Shown here one piece after another: positions 16,436-25,022 of a stretch of 64,000 nucleotides of DNA. Origin of the DNA: Micromonospora sp. WMMD1102. Its GTDB lineage: Bacteria; Actinomycetota; Actinomycetes; Mycobacteriales; Micromonosporaceae. The first letter of the stretch is position 1. Each line of letters starts with the position of its first letter. The notes beneath the pieces were generated by a model that was given only the letters and a program-made list of their open reading frames with translations, did not search any database and was not told the DNA's origin. The DNA is taken from contig NZ_JARUBN010000001.1 in the NCBI RefSeq assembly GCF_029626265.1, positions 744,001-808,000 on the forward strand, read 5' to 3'. A program made the position numbers and the translations under genes.

Positions 16436-17656
16436 ATGGCGGCTCCGGCCTCTCCCCGGACGGGGCCAGCCTCGCGCCGTTGGCCGGGCCCGTTGCGGCG
16501 CCACCCCTTCACGGGCGCCCAGTTCGCGTTGCTGGCGGGCGGTCTGCTGCTCAACGTCAGCTCCTTCTCCGTCTACCCGTACCTCGCCGTTCTGCTACGA
16601 GACCGGATGGGCGTCGGGATGGCCCAGGTCGGCGTCGTGCTCGGCGTCGCCACCCTGGTGCAGTTCGCCAGCGCACCGCTCAGCGCGGTGCTGGCCGAAC
16701 GGATCGGGTTGCAGCGCGCACTGCGTGGCGCCATGGTCCTCTACAGCCTCGGCGGCAGTGCGTTCCTTCTCGGGGCGGGCAACCCGATGTTCACCATCGC
16801 GGGCCTGTTCCTCATCTCCAGCGGCGGGTCGCTGTATTCACCGGCGTACCGCAGCTACCTCATATACGGAGCCGACCCCGAGCAGCGTCCCCGGCTGGTC
16901 TCGGCCGGCAATGCCGCAAGCAACCTCGGCGTTGCTCTCGGGCCGGTGCTGGGTGCTCTGCTCATTCGGCATCCGGGCAGCCTGTTCACCGTCGTCACCG
17001 TGGTCTACGTCATTCTCGGCGTCTGGCACTTCCTGCTGCCCAGGGAGCGGGTGGTGGAGAACGTCCCGCCGGTCGAGCCGTACTACCGGATGTTGCACGG
17101 CATCGCGGTGCTGCCATTCGTCGTCACGGCCCTGTCGATCTACCTCTACATGCAGTTCTACCAGTACCTCTCCAGCTACGCGGAGGGACGGGTGCCCGCG
17201 CTGTTCTACGGTGCGGCGATGATGGGGTACTCGCTCGGTCTGGTCCTCGTGCAACCTCTCGTGGCGCAGCGGGTCGAGCGAATGAGTTATCCAGCGGCGA
17301 TGATGCTCGGCTTTGGCTGCCTGGCGACGGGGATGGTCGCGTTCGCAGGCGGAGACATGTTCACCATCGGAGCCGGGGTCGCCGCGATCAGCGTCGGCAA
17401 CGCGGTACTGCTCCTCAAGAACGACCTGATGGCGCTGGCCGGCTCGAAACGGTCCGCGACCGTCGTCTTCGGACAGCAGCGTTTCGCGGTCGGGGTCGGT
17501 TCCTTCCTCAGCGGCGTCGTCGGCGGCACCGTGTACGGATCGTTCGAGCAGGCCGGTCAGCTGCCAGGGTTCTGGCTGGCCGTCGCCGCCCAGTGCATCC
17601 TGCTCCCGCCGCTCGTGCTGGCGGTGGCTCGGCGGCGGAGTCGGCCCGGCTCCTGA
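16436..17656 (+). CDS. MFS transporter
   Basis: This major facilitator protein has about 406 residues and twelve predicted membrane segments. Typical MFS loop features are visible after segment 2 (LAERIGLQRALRG) and in the middle loop (LPRERVVENVPPVEPYYR). The ATG at 16436 places about 20 residues before the first span; a start as far up as 16328 is possible. It runs in the same direction as the peptide/SagB cluster and ends 170 bases before the peptide gene, so it may export the same product. Substrate unknown. Confidence 0.75.
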   Translation: MAAPASPRTGPASRRWPGPLRRHPFTGAQFALLAGGLLLNVSSFSVYPYLAVLLRDRMGVGMAQVGVVLGVATLVQFASAPLSAVLAERIGLQRALRGAMVLYSLGGSAFLLGAGNPMFTIAGLFLISSGGSLYSPAYRSYLIYGADPEQRPRLVSAGNAASNLGVALGPVLGALLIRHPGSLFTVVTVVYVILGVWHFLLPRERVVENVPPVEPYYRMLHGIAVLPFVVTALSIYLYMQFYQYLSSYAEGRVPALFYGAAMMGYSLGLVLVQPLVAQRVERMSYPAAMMLGFGCLATGMVAFAGGDMFTIGAGVAAISVGNAVLLLKNDLMALAGSKRSATVVFGQQRFAVGVGSFLSGVVGGTVYGSFEQAGQLPGFWLAVAAQCILLPPLVLAVARRRSRPGS

Positions 17657-17826
17657 CTTACTGAACCCCTCGCGATCTCTTTTCCTTGATCAATCGTGCT
17701 TGCTTGCGACAGGTGGCATTGATGTTCCAAAATCACCCGGAACTACCGCCTGTCCCGGGGCGACTACTGGATTAACTGCTGTCCAGATCCGGGAGCCGAG
17801 GTGCTTCCGGGGGAGGAGGACCGACG
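17657..17826 (+). promoter_or_regulatory. AT-rich promoter region of the peptide gene
   Basis: The segment from about 17676 to 17740 is clearly more AT-rich than the rest of this region. It precedes the short peptide gene, which has its own strong ribosome site. It is the likely promoter that lets the peptide be made separately from the MFS gene before it. No operator is recognised. Confidence 0.45.
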
Positions 17827-17901
17827 ATGGTCAAGAAGCGAATCAAGATCGTGGTGCGTCGGAAGAAGACCCGTAGCTGGCTGTTGAACAACCACGGCTG
17901 A
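17827..17901 (+). CDS. 24-residue basic peptide, candidate RiPP precursor
   Basis: A near-perfect ribosome site (GGGGGAGGAGG) stands six bases before the ATG. The product begins MVKKRIKIVV, carries a second basic patch RRKKTR and ends SWLLNNHG. It has no Cys, Ser pairs or Thr-rich core, so it does not look like a classic thiazole or lanthipeptide precursor. The next gene encodes a SagB-type dehydrogenase, after a strong hairpin, which is a layout common for precursor peptides that must be made in excess. The conserved-looking end (Trp, Asn-Asn-His-Gly) is the best guess for a modified core. Alternatives are a small basic leader peptide or a ribosomal-type microprotein. Confidence 0.6.
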   Translation: MVKKRIKIVVRRKKTRSWLLNNHG

Positions 17902-17922
17902 CAGGTCGCCAGCAGGTAAGAA

Positions 17923-17956
17923 GGTCGCCGCCGGAGTTGCTCCTCCGGCGGCGACC
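17923..17956 (+). terminator. Hairpin between peptide gene and SagB gene
   Basis: GGTCGCCGCCGGAG pairs with CTCCGGCGGCGACC, a 14-bp stem with a six-base loop. No U-tract follows, so it may be a partial terminator or an RNA-stabilising element that raises peptide mRNA over the downstream genes. Confidence 0.7.
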
Positions 17957-17997
17957 CTTCGAGTTCGGAACGTGGCTCCTGCAGCAGGGAGAATGGC

Positions 17998-19185
17998 ATG
18001 ACGCAAGCGGAGTTCCGGCGTGCCCAGACCCTTATGATCTATTGGCACGACGGGGAGTTGACGGCCGAGAACTACCTGGAGAGCCGTTCGACAGATTCCG
18101 AGGCCGACAATGCGGTGGCCGTCGACGGGCAAGCGGTGGAACTGCTCGAGTATTTCACCGACTGGTCGACGGTGGACAAGGTGGCGGCCGGCCTCGGGGA
18201 GTTCGACGCCGGTTCGGTCCACGACGCGGTCGGGGCGTTGGTCGACGCCGGCCTGCTGCTCGACCGGACCGCCGCCGAACGCGAGGAGCGGTTCCTGCGG
18301 GCGTGGCGCGACTGGGGGGAGGAGGCCCGCTTCTTCCACTTCGGCACCCGCAACACCATCTACACCGGCGACAGCCTCGAACAGCGCCGCTCCGACGCCC
18401 GATGGGTACGGGAGACCGGCGGAACCCCTCCAGCGATCTTCAAGTCGTATCCCGACGCGCCGCGGGTGTACCTGCCGAGGGCGTTCCTGCCGCTGGCCGA
18501 CCCGTTCGGCGACGTGCTGACCCGTCGTCGGACGCACCGGGTGTTCACCGGTGCGGCGACAAGTCTGGCGCAGTTGTCGACGGTGCTGTTCTACACCTTC
18601 GCGCCGATGCAGCTCTACGACGCCGGTGACCTGGGCACGTTGATGTTGCGGACCAGCCCGTGCGGCGGTGCCCGGCACGAACTGGAGGGCTACGTCGCCG
18701 TCCTCGACGTGCAGGACGTCCCGCCAGGGCTCTACCACTACAACGCCGAGGCACACGCGCTGGAGTTGGTCGACGCCGCCTTCGACCGGGACCGGCTGCA
18801 CCGGCTGACCTACGAGTCGGAGATGTGCACGCCGTCGGCGTTCGTCTGCTTCGTCACCGTCGTCTTCGAACGGACCATGTACAAGTACCGGCACTCCCGG
18901 GCGCTGCGGGTGACCCTACTGTCGGCCGGGCACCTGGGGCAGACGTTCGTGCTCACCTCGACTGCGGTCGGGCTGGGCGCCTGGCAGAGCGCGGCGTTCC
19001 GCGACGAGGAACTCGACAGCGCCCTCGGCGTCGACGGCTTCGCCGAGGGATCCCTCTACATGTTCGGTGCCGGCGACCCGGTGCTGGCGGAGACCGGTAT
19101 GCCGGCGGGGATCACCCGAGCCCGGCTGACCGATCCGGCTCGCCTCGTCGCACCACATCCGGCGGACGAGCGCGCCGGCGGGTGA
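17998..19185 (+). CDS. SagB/ThcOx-type FMN-dependent dehydrogenase
   Basis: This 395-residue nitroreductase-fold protein belongs to the SagB (peptide dehydrogenase) group. The first 150 residues form a winged-helix-like extension. The flavin domain starts near RRRTHRVFTG and includes RTSPCGGARHELEGYVAVLDVQDVPPGLYHYN, a sequence diagnostic for SagB proteins, then AGHLGQTFVLTSTAVGLGAWQSAAF. Known members oxidise azolines to azoles in peptides. No YcaO cyclodehydratase is present here, so its reaction on the neighbouring peptide, if any, must differ or use a remote partner. GGGAGA precedes the ATG. It overlaps the following MFS gene. Confidence 0.85.
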   Translation: MTQAEFRRAQTLMIYWHDGELTAENYLESRSTDSEADNAVAVDGQAVELLEYFTDWSTVDKVAAGLGEFDAGSVHDAVGALVDAGLLLDRTAAEREERFLRAWRDWGEEARFFHFGTRNTIYTGDSLEQRRSDARWVRETGGTPPAIFKSYPDAPRVYLPRAFLPLADPFGDVLTRRRTHRVFTGAATSLAQLSTVLFYTFAPMQLYDAGDLGTLMLRTSPCGGARHELEGYVAVLDVQDVPPGLYHYNAEAHALELVDAAFDRDRLHRLTYESEMCTPSAFVCFVTVVFERTMYKYRHSRALRVTLLSAGHLGQTFVLTSTAVGLGAWQSAAFRDEELDSALGVDGFAEGSLYMFGAGDPVLAETGMPAGITRARLTDPARLVAPHPADERAGG

Positions 19186-20459
19186 GCGGCTCGTTGTCGG
19201 CGTATCGGCGGTTGTGGCGGCACCGGTGGGTGCCGTCACTGCTGCTTGTCGGTGTCTGTGCCCGGGTGCCGCTGCAGGCGTACGTCTTCGCGGTGCTGCT
19301 GCTGGCGGTGGACCGGACGGGCTCCTACCCGGCGGCGGGGGTGGTGACCGCCGCGACCGGAGTCGGTTACGGCGTCGGGGTGCCGGTGCACGGCCGGCTC
19401 GTCGACCGGTACGGCCAGACCTGGCCGCTTCTGCTCGCCGCCGGGGCCAACGCCGTCGCGTTCACCGGCCTGCTCGTGACCGCCCAGCTGCGGCCGACGA
19501 CCGTCGCCCTGACGGTCTGGTCGGCGGCGGTGGGCCTGTCGCTGCCCCCGGTGGCCGCCGCGGCCCGGGCGCTGTGGTCGCAGGTGATCACCGACGACGA
19601 CATCCGCCGCACCGCGCTGGCGGTGGACGCCATGGTCCTCGACGTCGCCCTCGTGGCCGGTCCACTGCTGGTCAGCGCCGTCAGCATATTGGCCGGGCCG
19701 GGCTGGGCGCTGGCCGGCTGCGCGGTCGTGCTGCTCGGCGGCACACTGTGGTTCAGTACCCTGCCGCCGTCGCGGTCCTGGATCCCGACCCGCCGCCGGG
19801 GCAGCCTGGCCGGTCCGCTGCGTTCCCCGGGCATCGGCGTGCTGCTGGCCATCGGCGTCCTGGCCGGGGCGCTGCTGGGAATGCTGCGGCTCGGCTTCGT
19901 GGAGTTCGCCGATCGGGAATCCACCCCGGCCGCGGGTGGCCTGGCGCTGGCCGCCTTCGGCGCGGGGAGCCTGCTCGGCGGACTGCTCTACGGCGCTCGG
20001 GCGTGGCGGGCGGACGCGGCCGTGCGAATCCGGCTGATCCTCGCCGGGTACGCCGGCGGGGTCGCGCTACTGGCGCTGGCGCCGAGCGTGCCCGCGCTGG
20101 TGGTGTTGTCGGTGTCGGCCGGGCTCTTCCTGGCCCCGCTGGTGATCTGCAACTTCGAACTCGTCGGCCGCTGCGCACCGCAGGGGACCCTGACCGAGGC
20201 GTTCGCGTGGGGGATCACCGCCACCTTCACCGGCTCAGCGCTCGGCAACCTCGTCGCCGGTCTGCTCTCCGACGCCGACGTGCCAGCGTCGGTGGTGTTC
20301 GCCGTCGCCGCCGGATTCGCCGCCCTTGCCGCCGCTGTCGCCAGCGCCGGTACACGCGCGCTCGGCAGAGGCCGAGCGGAGAAGAGCGTCGAGGCCACGC
20401 CGACAGCGCGACCACCGCTGGCGCCACCCACCCCCACCACCGAGAAAGGTGCCCGATGA
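19182..20459 (+). CDS. MFS transporter of the SagB cluster
   Basis: This 425-residue major facilitator has about twelve membrane spans and a Pro/Thr-rich C-terminal tail. The loop GRLVDRYGQTWPLLL is the MFS signature between segments 2 and 3. The GTG start overlaps the SagB stop (GTGA), and its own stop overlaps the start of the binding protein (ATGA), so it is locked into the operon. The coupling suggests that it exports the SagB product, which the next three genes would then recapture. Confidence 0.85.
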   Translation: MSGSLSAYRRLWRHRWVPSLLLVGVCARVPLQAYVFAVLLLAVDRTGSYPAAGVVTAATGVGYGVGVPVHGRLVDRYGQTWPLLLAAGANAVAFTGLLVTAQLRPTTVALTVWSAAVGLSLPPVAAAARALWSQVITDDDIRRTALAVDAMVLDVALVAGPLLVSAVSILAGPGWALAGCAVVLLGGTLWFSTLPPSRSWIPTRRRGSLAGPLRSPGIGVLLAIGVLAGALLGMLRLGFVEFADRESTPAAGGLALAAFGAGSLLGGLLYGARAWRADAAVRIRLILAGYAGGVALLALAPSVPALVVLSVSAGLFLAPLVICNFELVGRCAPQGTLTEAFAWGITATFTGSALGNLVAGLLSDADVPASVVFAVAAGFAALAAAVASAGTRALGRGRAEKSVEATPTARPPLAPPTPTTEKGAR

Positions 20460-21586
20460 AATTTCCCCCCGCGTCACCCACCCGCCGTCGCTCCGCACGC
20501 GAAACCGTCAACCATTCGCGTGACCTCGCCACAGCTGCTCGCGCCGTCGTCGCCGCGACGGCTGCCCTGCTGCTGACCGCAGGCTGTGCGGACCGGCCGG
20601 AGCGCGCGGGGCAGGCCGAGGCGCCGGCAGGCTTCACCCCGGTCACCGTCACCGACTGCAACGGAGTCGAGGTGGCCATCAAGGCACCGCCTCGCCGGGC
20701 AGTGGTGCTCACCCCGAGCGTCCTCGAACTGCTGCTCTGGCTCGATCTCGGTGACCGCGTCGCGGCGCTCGGGCAGGCGCCCCGCCCCGGCAGCCTGCCG
20801 ACCCGATTCGCCGCCCAGGTCGCGAAACTCCCGTCACTGTCCGGTAAGTACACCGCCGGCAGCGGCTACAAGCCAGTTCCCCGCGAGGAACTCCTGGCCG
20901 CCGAACCCGACCTCGTCCTGGGCGGGTTCAGCAGCAACTTCGAGGCCGCCGGTGCCATGTCGCAGCAGGAGCTGGCCGGCGACGGGATCCCGTCCTACCT
21001 GGCGCTGTCGACGGCGTGCAAGTCGGCCGTCACCAGCCCGCAGACCGGATTCGACCTGGTATGGCGGGACCTGGACAACCTCGGCCGGATGTTCGGCGTA
21101 CCGGACCGGGCCGCCCGGGTCGCGACCGAGATGCGGCAGAAGATCACCACGGTGACCGAGAAGGTCGGGAAGCTCGGCGACGGCGACCGCCCCACCGTCT
21201 TCCCATTCGAGTACGACGAGGGCACCGCCACCCCGTACGCCCCGGGAAACCGGCAGGCGGTCAACGCGGTCATCGAAACCGCCGGCGGCCGTAACGTCTT
21301 CAGCGACCGTAACGAGGCCTACACCAAGGTCGGCTGGGAAGAGGTCGTCGCCCGTAACCCACAGGTCATCCTGATCGTCATCTACGACCAGGGCGACCCT
21401 GCCGCGAACGCGTCCCGGTTCGCCGAGGCCGAGAAGTTCGTGCGTACCAGCGCGGCACTGCGCGGCGTCGCGGCCGTGACCCAGCAACGGTTCGCCCGAC
21501 TCGTCTACGAGCAGGCATCCGTCGGCGGGGTCCGCAACGCCGACGCGGTCGTCGACCTCACCGGACAACTGCACCCCGCCAGGTGA
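20456..21586 (+). CDS. Metallophore/B12-type substrate-binding lipoprotein (importer A)
   Basis: This is a helical-backbone (cluster A-II, FepB/BtuF-like) binding lipoprotein of 376 residues. The lipobox is LTAGC (Cys about 42), preceded by an unusually long N-terminus. The core has VTDCNGVEVAI, PRRAVVLTPSVLELLLWL and KVGWEEVVARNPQVILIVIYDQG. Its closest relatives in the window are the binding proteins of importers B and C, with which it shares the DCNG/NCG start and the GWEEVV motif. Ligand unknown; the peptide/SagB/MFS context suggests a peptide-based metal chelate. Confidence 0.85.
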   Translation: MKFPPASPTRRRSARETVNHSRDLATAARAVVAATAALLLTAGCADRPERAGQAEAPAGFTPVTVTDCNGVEVAIKAPPRRAVVLTPSVLELLLWLDLGDRVAALGQAPRPGSLPTRFAAQVAKLPSLSGKYTAGSGYKPVPREELLAAEPDLVLGGFSSNFEAAGAMSQQELAGDGIPSYLALSTACKSAVTSPQTGFDLVWRDLDNLGRMFGVPDRAARVATEMRQKITTVTEKVGKLGDGDRPTVFPFEYDEGTATPYAPGNRQAVNAVIETAGGRNVFSDRNEAYTKVGWEEVVARNPQVILIVIYDQGDPAANASRFAEAEKFVRTSAALRGVAAVTQQRFARLVYEQASVGGVRNADAVVDLTGQLHPAR

Positions 21587-22668
21587 CAGCCACCCGACAC
21601 CCGGACGTCTCGGTGCCGACCCGCCCGGGCCGGCGCCGCCGCAGCACCTGGCTCATCTACGCCGCCCTGACCGGGCTGCTCGTCGCCGGACTGGCCGGCT
21701 CGGTGCTGCTCGGTACGGTCGACATCCCGGCCGACACGATAGCCCGGATCATCGTCTGGCACCTGACCGGCCACGGCGACCCGACCGCGTGGAGCGCCAG
21801 CCAGGACACCGTGGTCTGGAACCTGCGGCTGCCCCGGGCATTGCTCGCGGCACTGGTCGGCGCCGGTCTCGCCGTCTCCGGCGCCGCCACCCAGGCCCTC
21901 GTCCGCAACCCCCTCGCCGACCCGTACGTCCTGGGACTGACCTACGGCGGCGCGGTCGGCGCCGTCGCGGTCATCGTCACCGGCGTCACCCCACTCGGCG
22001 CAGCCACGCCCGGCCTGGCCGCCTTCGTCGGCGCGCTCGGCGCGTTCGCCGTCGTCTACACCATGGCCCGTGCCGGCGGCACCCTCGCCCCGCTGCGGCT
22101 CGTGCTCGCCGGCATGGCGGTCACCTACGCCCTGTCCGGGGTCACCAGCTTCCTCGTGCTGCAGGCCGACGACCCCGGCACCACCCACTCCGTGCTCTTC
22201 TGGCTCTTCGGCAGCCTCGCCGAAGCCAACTGGGCCGCCCTCGGCCTACCCGCCGCCGTCCTCACCGTGGCCGTGATCGCCCTGCTCGCCCAGGCCAGAC
22301 CACTCAACGCCCTGCTCCTCGGCGACGAGACCGCCGCCAGCCTCGGCATCCCCGCCGCCCGGATCCGCCGGCACCTGTTCCTGATCATCGCTCTGCTCAC
22401 CGGCGTCATGGTCGCCCTCGCCGGCGGCATCGGCTTCATCGGCCTGATCATCCCGCACGCCACCCGACTCCTCGTCGGCAGCGACCACCGCCGACTCCTA
22501 CCCCTGGCCGCGCTCGCCGGCGCCGCGTTCCTCGTCGCGGTCGACATCGCCGCCCGCACCGCCCTGCACCCTCAGGAACTACCGGTCGGTGTGGTCACCA
22601 GCATCATCGGTGCCCCACTGTTCCTCTGGCTCGTACACACCCGCGCCCGCGACACCACCGGACTGTAA
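21583..22668 (+). CDS. FecCD-type ABC permease (importer A)
   Basis: This 361-residue permease of the siderophore/B12 family probably forms a homodimer, since only one permease gene is present. Family motifs are seen: RLPRALLAALVGAGLAVSGAATQALVRNPLADPYVLG, GLTYGGAVGA, and GFIGLIIPHATRLLVGSDHR near the C-terminus. The GTG start overlaps the binding-protein stop. It ends exactly where the ATPase begins. Confidence 0.9.
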   Translation: MTATRHPDVSVPTRPGRRRRSTWLIYAALTGLLVAGLAGSVLLGTVDIPADTIARIIVWHLTGHGDPTAWSASQDTVVWNLRLPRALLAALVGAGLAVSGAATQALVRNPLADPYVLGLTYGGAVGAVAVIVTGVTPLGAATPGLAAFVGALGAFAVVYTMARAGGTLAPLRLVLAGMAVTYALSGVTSFLVLQADDPGTTHSVLFWLFGSLAEANWAALGLPAAVLTVAVIALLAQARPLNALLLGDETAASLGIPAARIRRHLFLIIALLTGVMVALAGGIGFIGLIIPHATRLLVGSDHRRLLPLAALAGAAFLVAVDIAARTALHPQELPVGVVTSIIGAPLFLWLVHTRARDTTGL

Positions 22669-23454
22669 ATGGCGACCCTGACCCTGCGCGACGTCCACAT
22701 CGCCCTCACCGGCATCCCGATCGTCAGCGGTGTCGACCTCACCGCTCGAACCGGACAGCGGGTCGGAATCATCGGCCCGAACGGCAGTGGCAAGTCCACC
22801 CTGCTGCGCGCCATCTACGGGCACCTGCCGCTGCGGCAGGGGAGCATCCTGGTCGACGGCGAAGATTTGTCGCGGCTTCCGCCACGCCGCGCCGCCCAAC
22901 TCGTCGCCGCGCTACCGCAGGAAACTCACTCCGACTTCGACGTCACCGTCTACGAGATGGCGGCGATGGGACGCACTCCGCACAAGCGCCCGTTCGCGCC
23001 GGACACCGCCGGGGACATCGGCATCGTCACCGACGCCCTCACCCACACCGGGGTCCTGCATCTGGCCGACCGCCGCTTCGCCACCCTCTCCGGCGGAGAG
23101 AAACAACGGGTACTGCTCGCCCGCGCCCTCAGCCAACAGGCACCCGTCCTGGTCCTCGACGAACCCACCAACCACCTCGACGTACGCCACCAGTTCGAAC
23201 TGCTCGACCTGGTCGCCGCCACCGACACCACCGTCCTGGCCGCCCTGCACGACCTCAACCTCGCCACCACCTACTGCGACCACGTCTACGTCCTCGCCGC
23301 CGGCCATCTCGTGGCGCAGGGCCACCCGCACACGATCCTCACCCCACAACTGATCAGCGACGTCTTCGGTGTGCACGCCCACGTGACCACCACACCAGAC
23401 ACCGGCGCACCCCACCTCATCCTGCGCCCCGGCACCCCCAGCAGGACCGGATAG
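22669..23454 (+). CDS. FecE/BtuD-type ABC ATPase (importer A)
   Basis: This is a 261-residue ATPase: Walker A GPNGSGKST, Q-loop in LPQETHSDFDVTVYEMAAMGRTPH, signature LSGGEKQR, Walker B VLVLDEPTNHLD and switch His in ALHDLNLA. The start codon follows the permease stop without a gap. It is the last gene of the peptide/SagB/MFS/importer operon. Confidence 0.9.
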   Translation: MATLTLRDVHIALTGIPIVSGVDLTARTGQRVGIIGPNGSGKSTLLRAIYGHLPLRQGSILVDGEDLSRLPPRRAAQLVAALPQETHSDFDVTVYEMAAMGRTPHKRPFAPDTAGDIGIVTDALTHTGVLHLADRRFATLSGGEKQRVLLARALSQQAPVLVLDEPTNHLDVRHQFELLDLVAATDTTVLAALHDLNLATTYCDHVYVLAAGHLVAQGHPHTILTPQLISDVFGVHAHVTTTPDTGAPHLILRPGTPSRTG

Positions 23455-23585
23455 CCAACTCGAACACGGCTTCGGCGAGCACCACCCGGCGGCACCGCCG
23501 GAGAAGGTCCGGAACTCGCGACCATCGATGATCGACTACTCCGAGAGACACGATCACCGTGCCGCCTTCGGGGAAGGAAGACCGT

Positions 23586-23993
23586 ATGGACGTCTGCCAC
23601 GCAAGCCGCCGCCGCCACCTCATCACCGGCACGCTGGCGATCGCCGCCGCAACGCTGGTCGTATCCCTCGCCGCCTGTGGCGGCGGTACCCGGTCAGACG
23701 CCGCCCGGCCGGCGCCGGCCGTCGCCGGGGCGCCGGTCGAGATCGCCGTCATCGTCAACGGGGGCCGGGTCACCCCCGCGACCGAGCGGGTCGACGTCGC
23801 CAGGGGCAGCACGGTCCGGATCACCGTCGCGACAGACATCGCCGACGAGGTCCATGTGCACGGCTACGACGTGCGCAAGGAACTGCCGGCACGCGGTGCG
23901 GCGACCCTTGAGTTCGTGGCCGACCAGGCCGGGCTGTTCGAGGTCGAAACTCACAGGTCAGGTGTGGTGATCTGCCAGCTGGTCGTCCGGTGA
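23586..23993 (+). CDS. Cupredoxin-like lipoprotein
   Basis: This 135-residue exported protein has GGGAAGGA before the ATG, a lipobox-like LAAC (Cys about 31) and a compact beta domain. The domain shows VHVHGYDVRKELP and ETHRSGVVICQLVV, the pattern of cupredoxin_1-type domains with a late Cys, so copper binding is plausible. It is 130 bases downstream of importer A and may be expressed separately. Its place between the importer and a CopC gene fits a metal role. Confidence 0.7.
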   Translation: MDVCHASRRRHLITGTLAIAAATLVVSLAACGGGTRSDAARPAPAVAGAPVEIAVIVNGGRVTPATERVDVARGSTVRITVATDIADEVHVHGYDVRKELPARGAATLEFVADQAGLFEVETHRSGVVICQLVVR

Positions 23994-24118
23994 TCGGCCG
24001 GGGGACGCGGTGCTCCCGTCCTGACCTCGCCGAGCCGGCGCACCTGACCTGAGCGGTGGTTCGCGACGGCCGGCCCGCGCGTTGTCGAATCGCCCGTCCG
24101 TCCCGGGCGGTCCTGACG

Positions 24119-24712
24119 TCAGGTAGTGGGCGACGACCTGCGGCGGCGCAGGAGCAGACCTCCGAGCAGGGCGAGTACGAGCAGCCCGACCACGCCCACC
24201 AGCCACCAAAGGGTCGAGGGCGTTCCGCTGTCGCTGCTGGCGGCAGCCGGTGCGGGCGACTGGGCCGACGGCGTCGTAGCAGCCGCCGTTGGGGTCGGGT
24301 CGGTCGTCGGCGTCGGTTCGGCGGTGGGGGTGGGGGCCGCGAACCTGTTGGTGAAGGTGAAGGTGCCCTTGATGGTGTGACCGTCGGCGGACACGGTGCG
24401 CCAGGTGACCGTGATGGTGCCGACGGGCAGTGCCTTCACCTTCTGCGTGATGGTCTTGTCCAGGACCTGCGCGTCGGCGTCGCTGTAGGAGACCTTGTCC
24501 GGGCCGGTTACCGCCACGCTGGTGCCGGGCTTCTTGATCAGCCCGCTGAAGGTGAGCGTCACGGCCGTCACCGCCTTGCTGACGGTGCTCTTGGCCGCGG
24601 GTGAGCTTCGGCTCAGCTCGGTGTGCGCGTGTGCCGGACCGGCCGGCGAGACGGCGAGGAGCGCCCCGACGAGGAGGGCGGCGGCGGTGGCGAGCAGGCG
24701 GTTCCGGGTCAC
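24119..24712 (-). CDS. copC: CopC-domain protein, second copy, membrane-anchored
   Basis: This is a secreted copper-binding protein of 197 residues. The signal peptide ends PAHA, leaving His as the mature first residue (HTELSRSSPAAKSTV), the canonical CopC ligand. SADGHTIKGTFTFT is the second ligand region. A Thr/Pro-rich linker and a C-terminal span (LWWLVGVVGLLVLALLGGLLL) with a basic tail follow. The GTG at 24712 is the best start; the longer open frame upstream is not gene-like. Unlike the CopC at 9.2 kb it stands alone. Confidence 0.85.
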   Translation of the reverse strand: MTRNRLLATAAALLVGALLAVSPAGPAHAHTELSRSSPAAKSTVSKAVTAVTLTFSGLIKKPGTSVAVTGPDKVSYSDADAQVLDKTITQKVKALPVGTITVTWRTVSADGHTIKGTFTFTNRFAAPTPTAEPTPTTDPTPTAAATTPSAQSPAPAAASSDSGTPSTLWWLVGVVGLLVLALLGGLLLRRRRSSPTT

Positions 24713-25022
24713 CGTGCCACGGTAGCTTCCCACCGCCGTCGAGACGAGAACGCACCCGGTCGGTTGGATAGCTGGCGAGTAGGTCCAATGGCGCCCAGGT
24801 CTCGTGGCAAGCCGTGGAGAACGCCGCGAGCGACTCCTGTGACGGCTCCGACTCGTACCGCAGCGCATGGTGCCCTTGGTTCCACTACCGGACATCGTGG
24901 CCTGGTGGCCCTGCGTCCGCTTCCTAGCGCGAAGCTGACGCACGGGCAGGCTTTCGCGGCTGCCGGATGACTGTCGGGACTGGTCGTCACGCGTTAGGTG
25001 TCGACCCGGGCGGTCGCTGACC
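24713..25022. other. Intergenic stretch, no gene seen
   Basis: About 310 bases between two minus-strand genes. Open frames are Arg/Ser-rich shadows. It carries the CopC promoter; no operator is recognised. Confidence 0.4.

Noticed and set aside
17998..19185. SagB gene as part of a standard thiazole/oxazole cluster
   Set aside because: No YcaO or E1-like cyclodehydratase gene is in the window and the peptide has no Cys or Ser/Thr-rich core.
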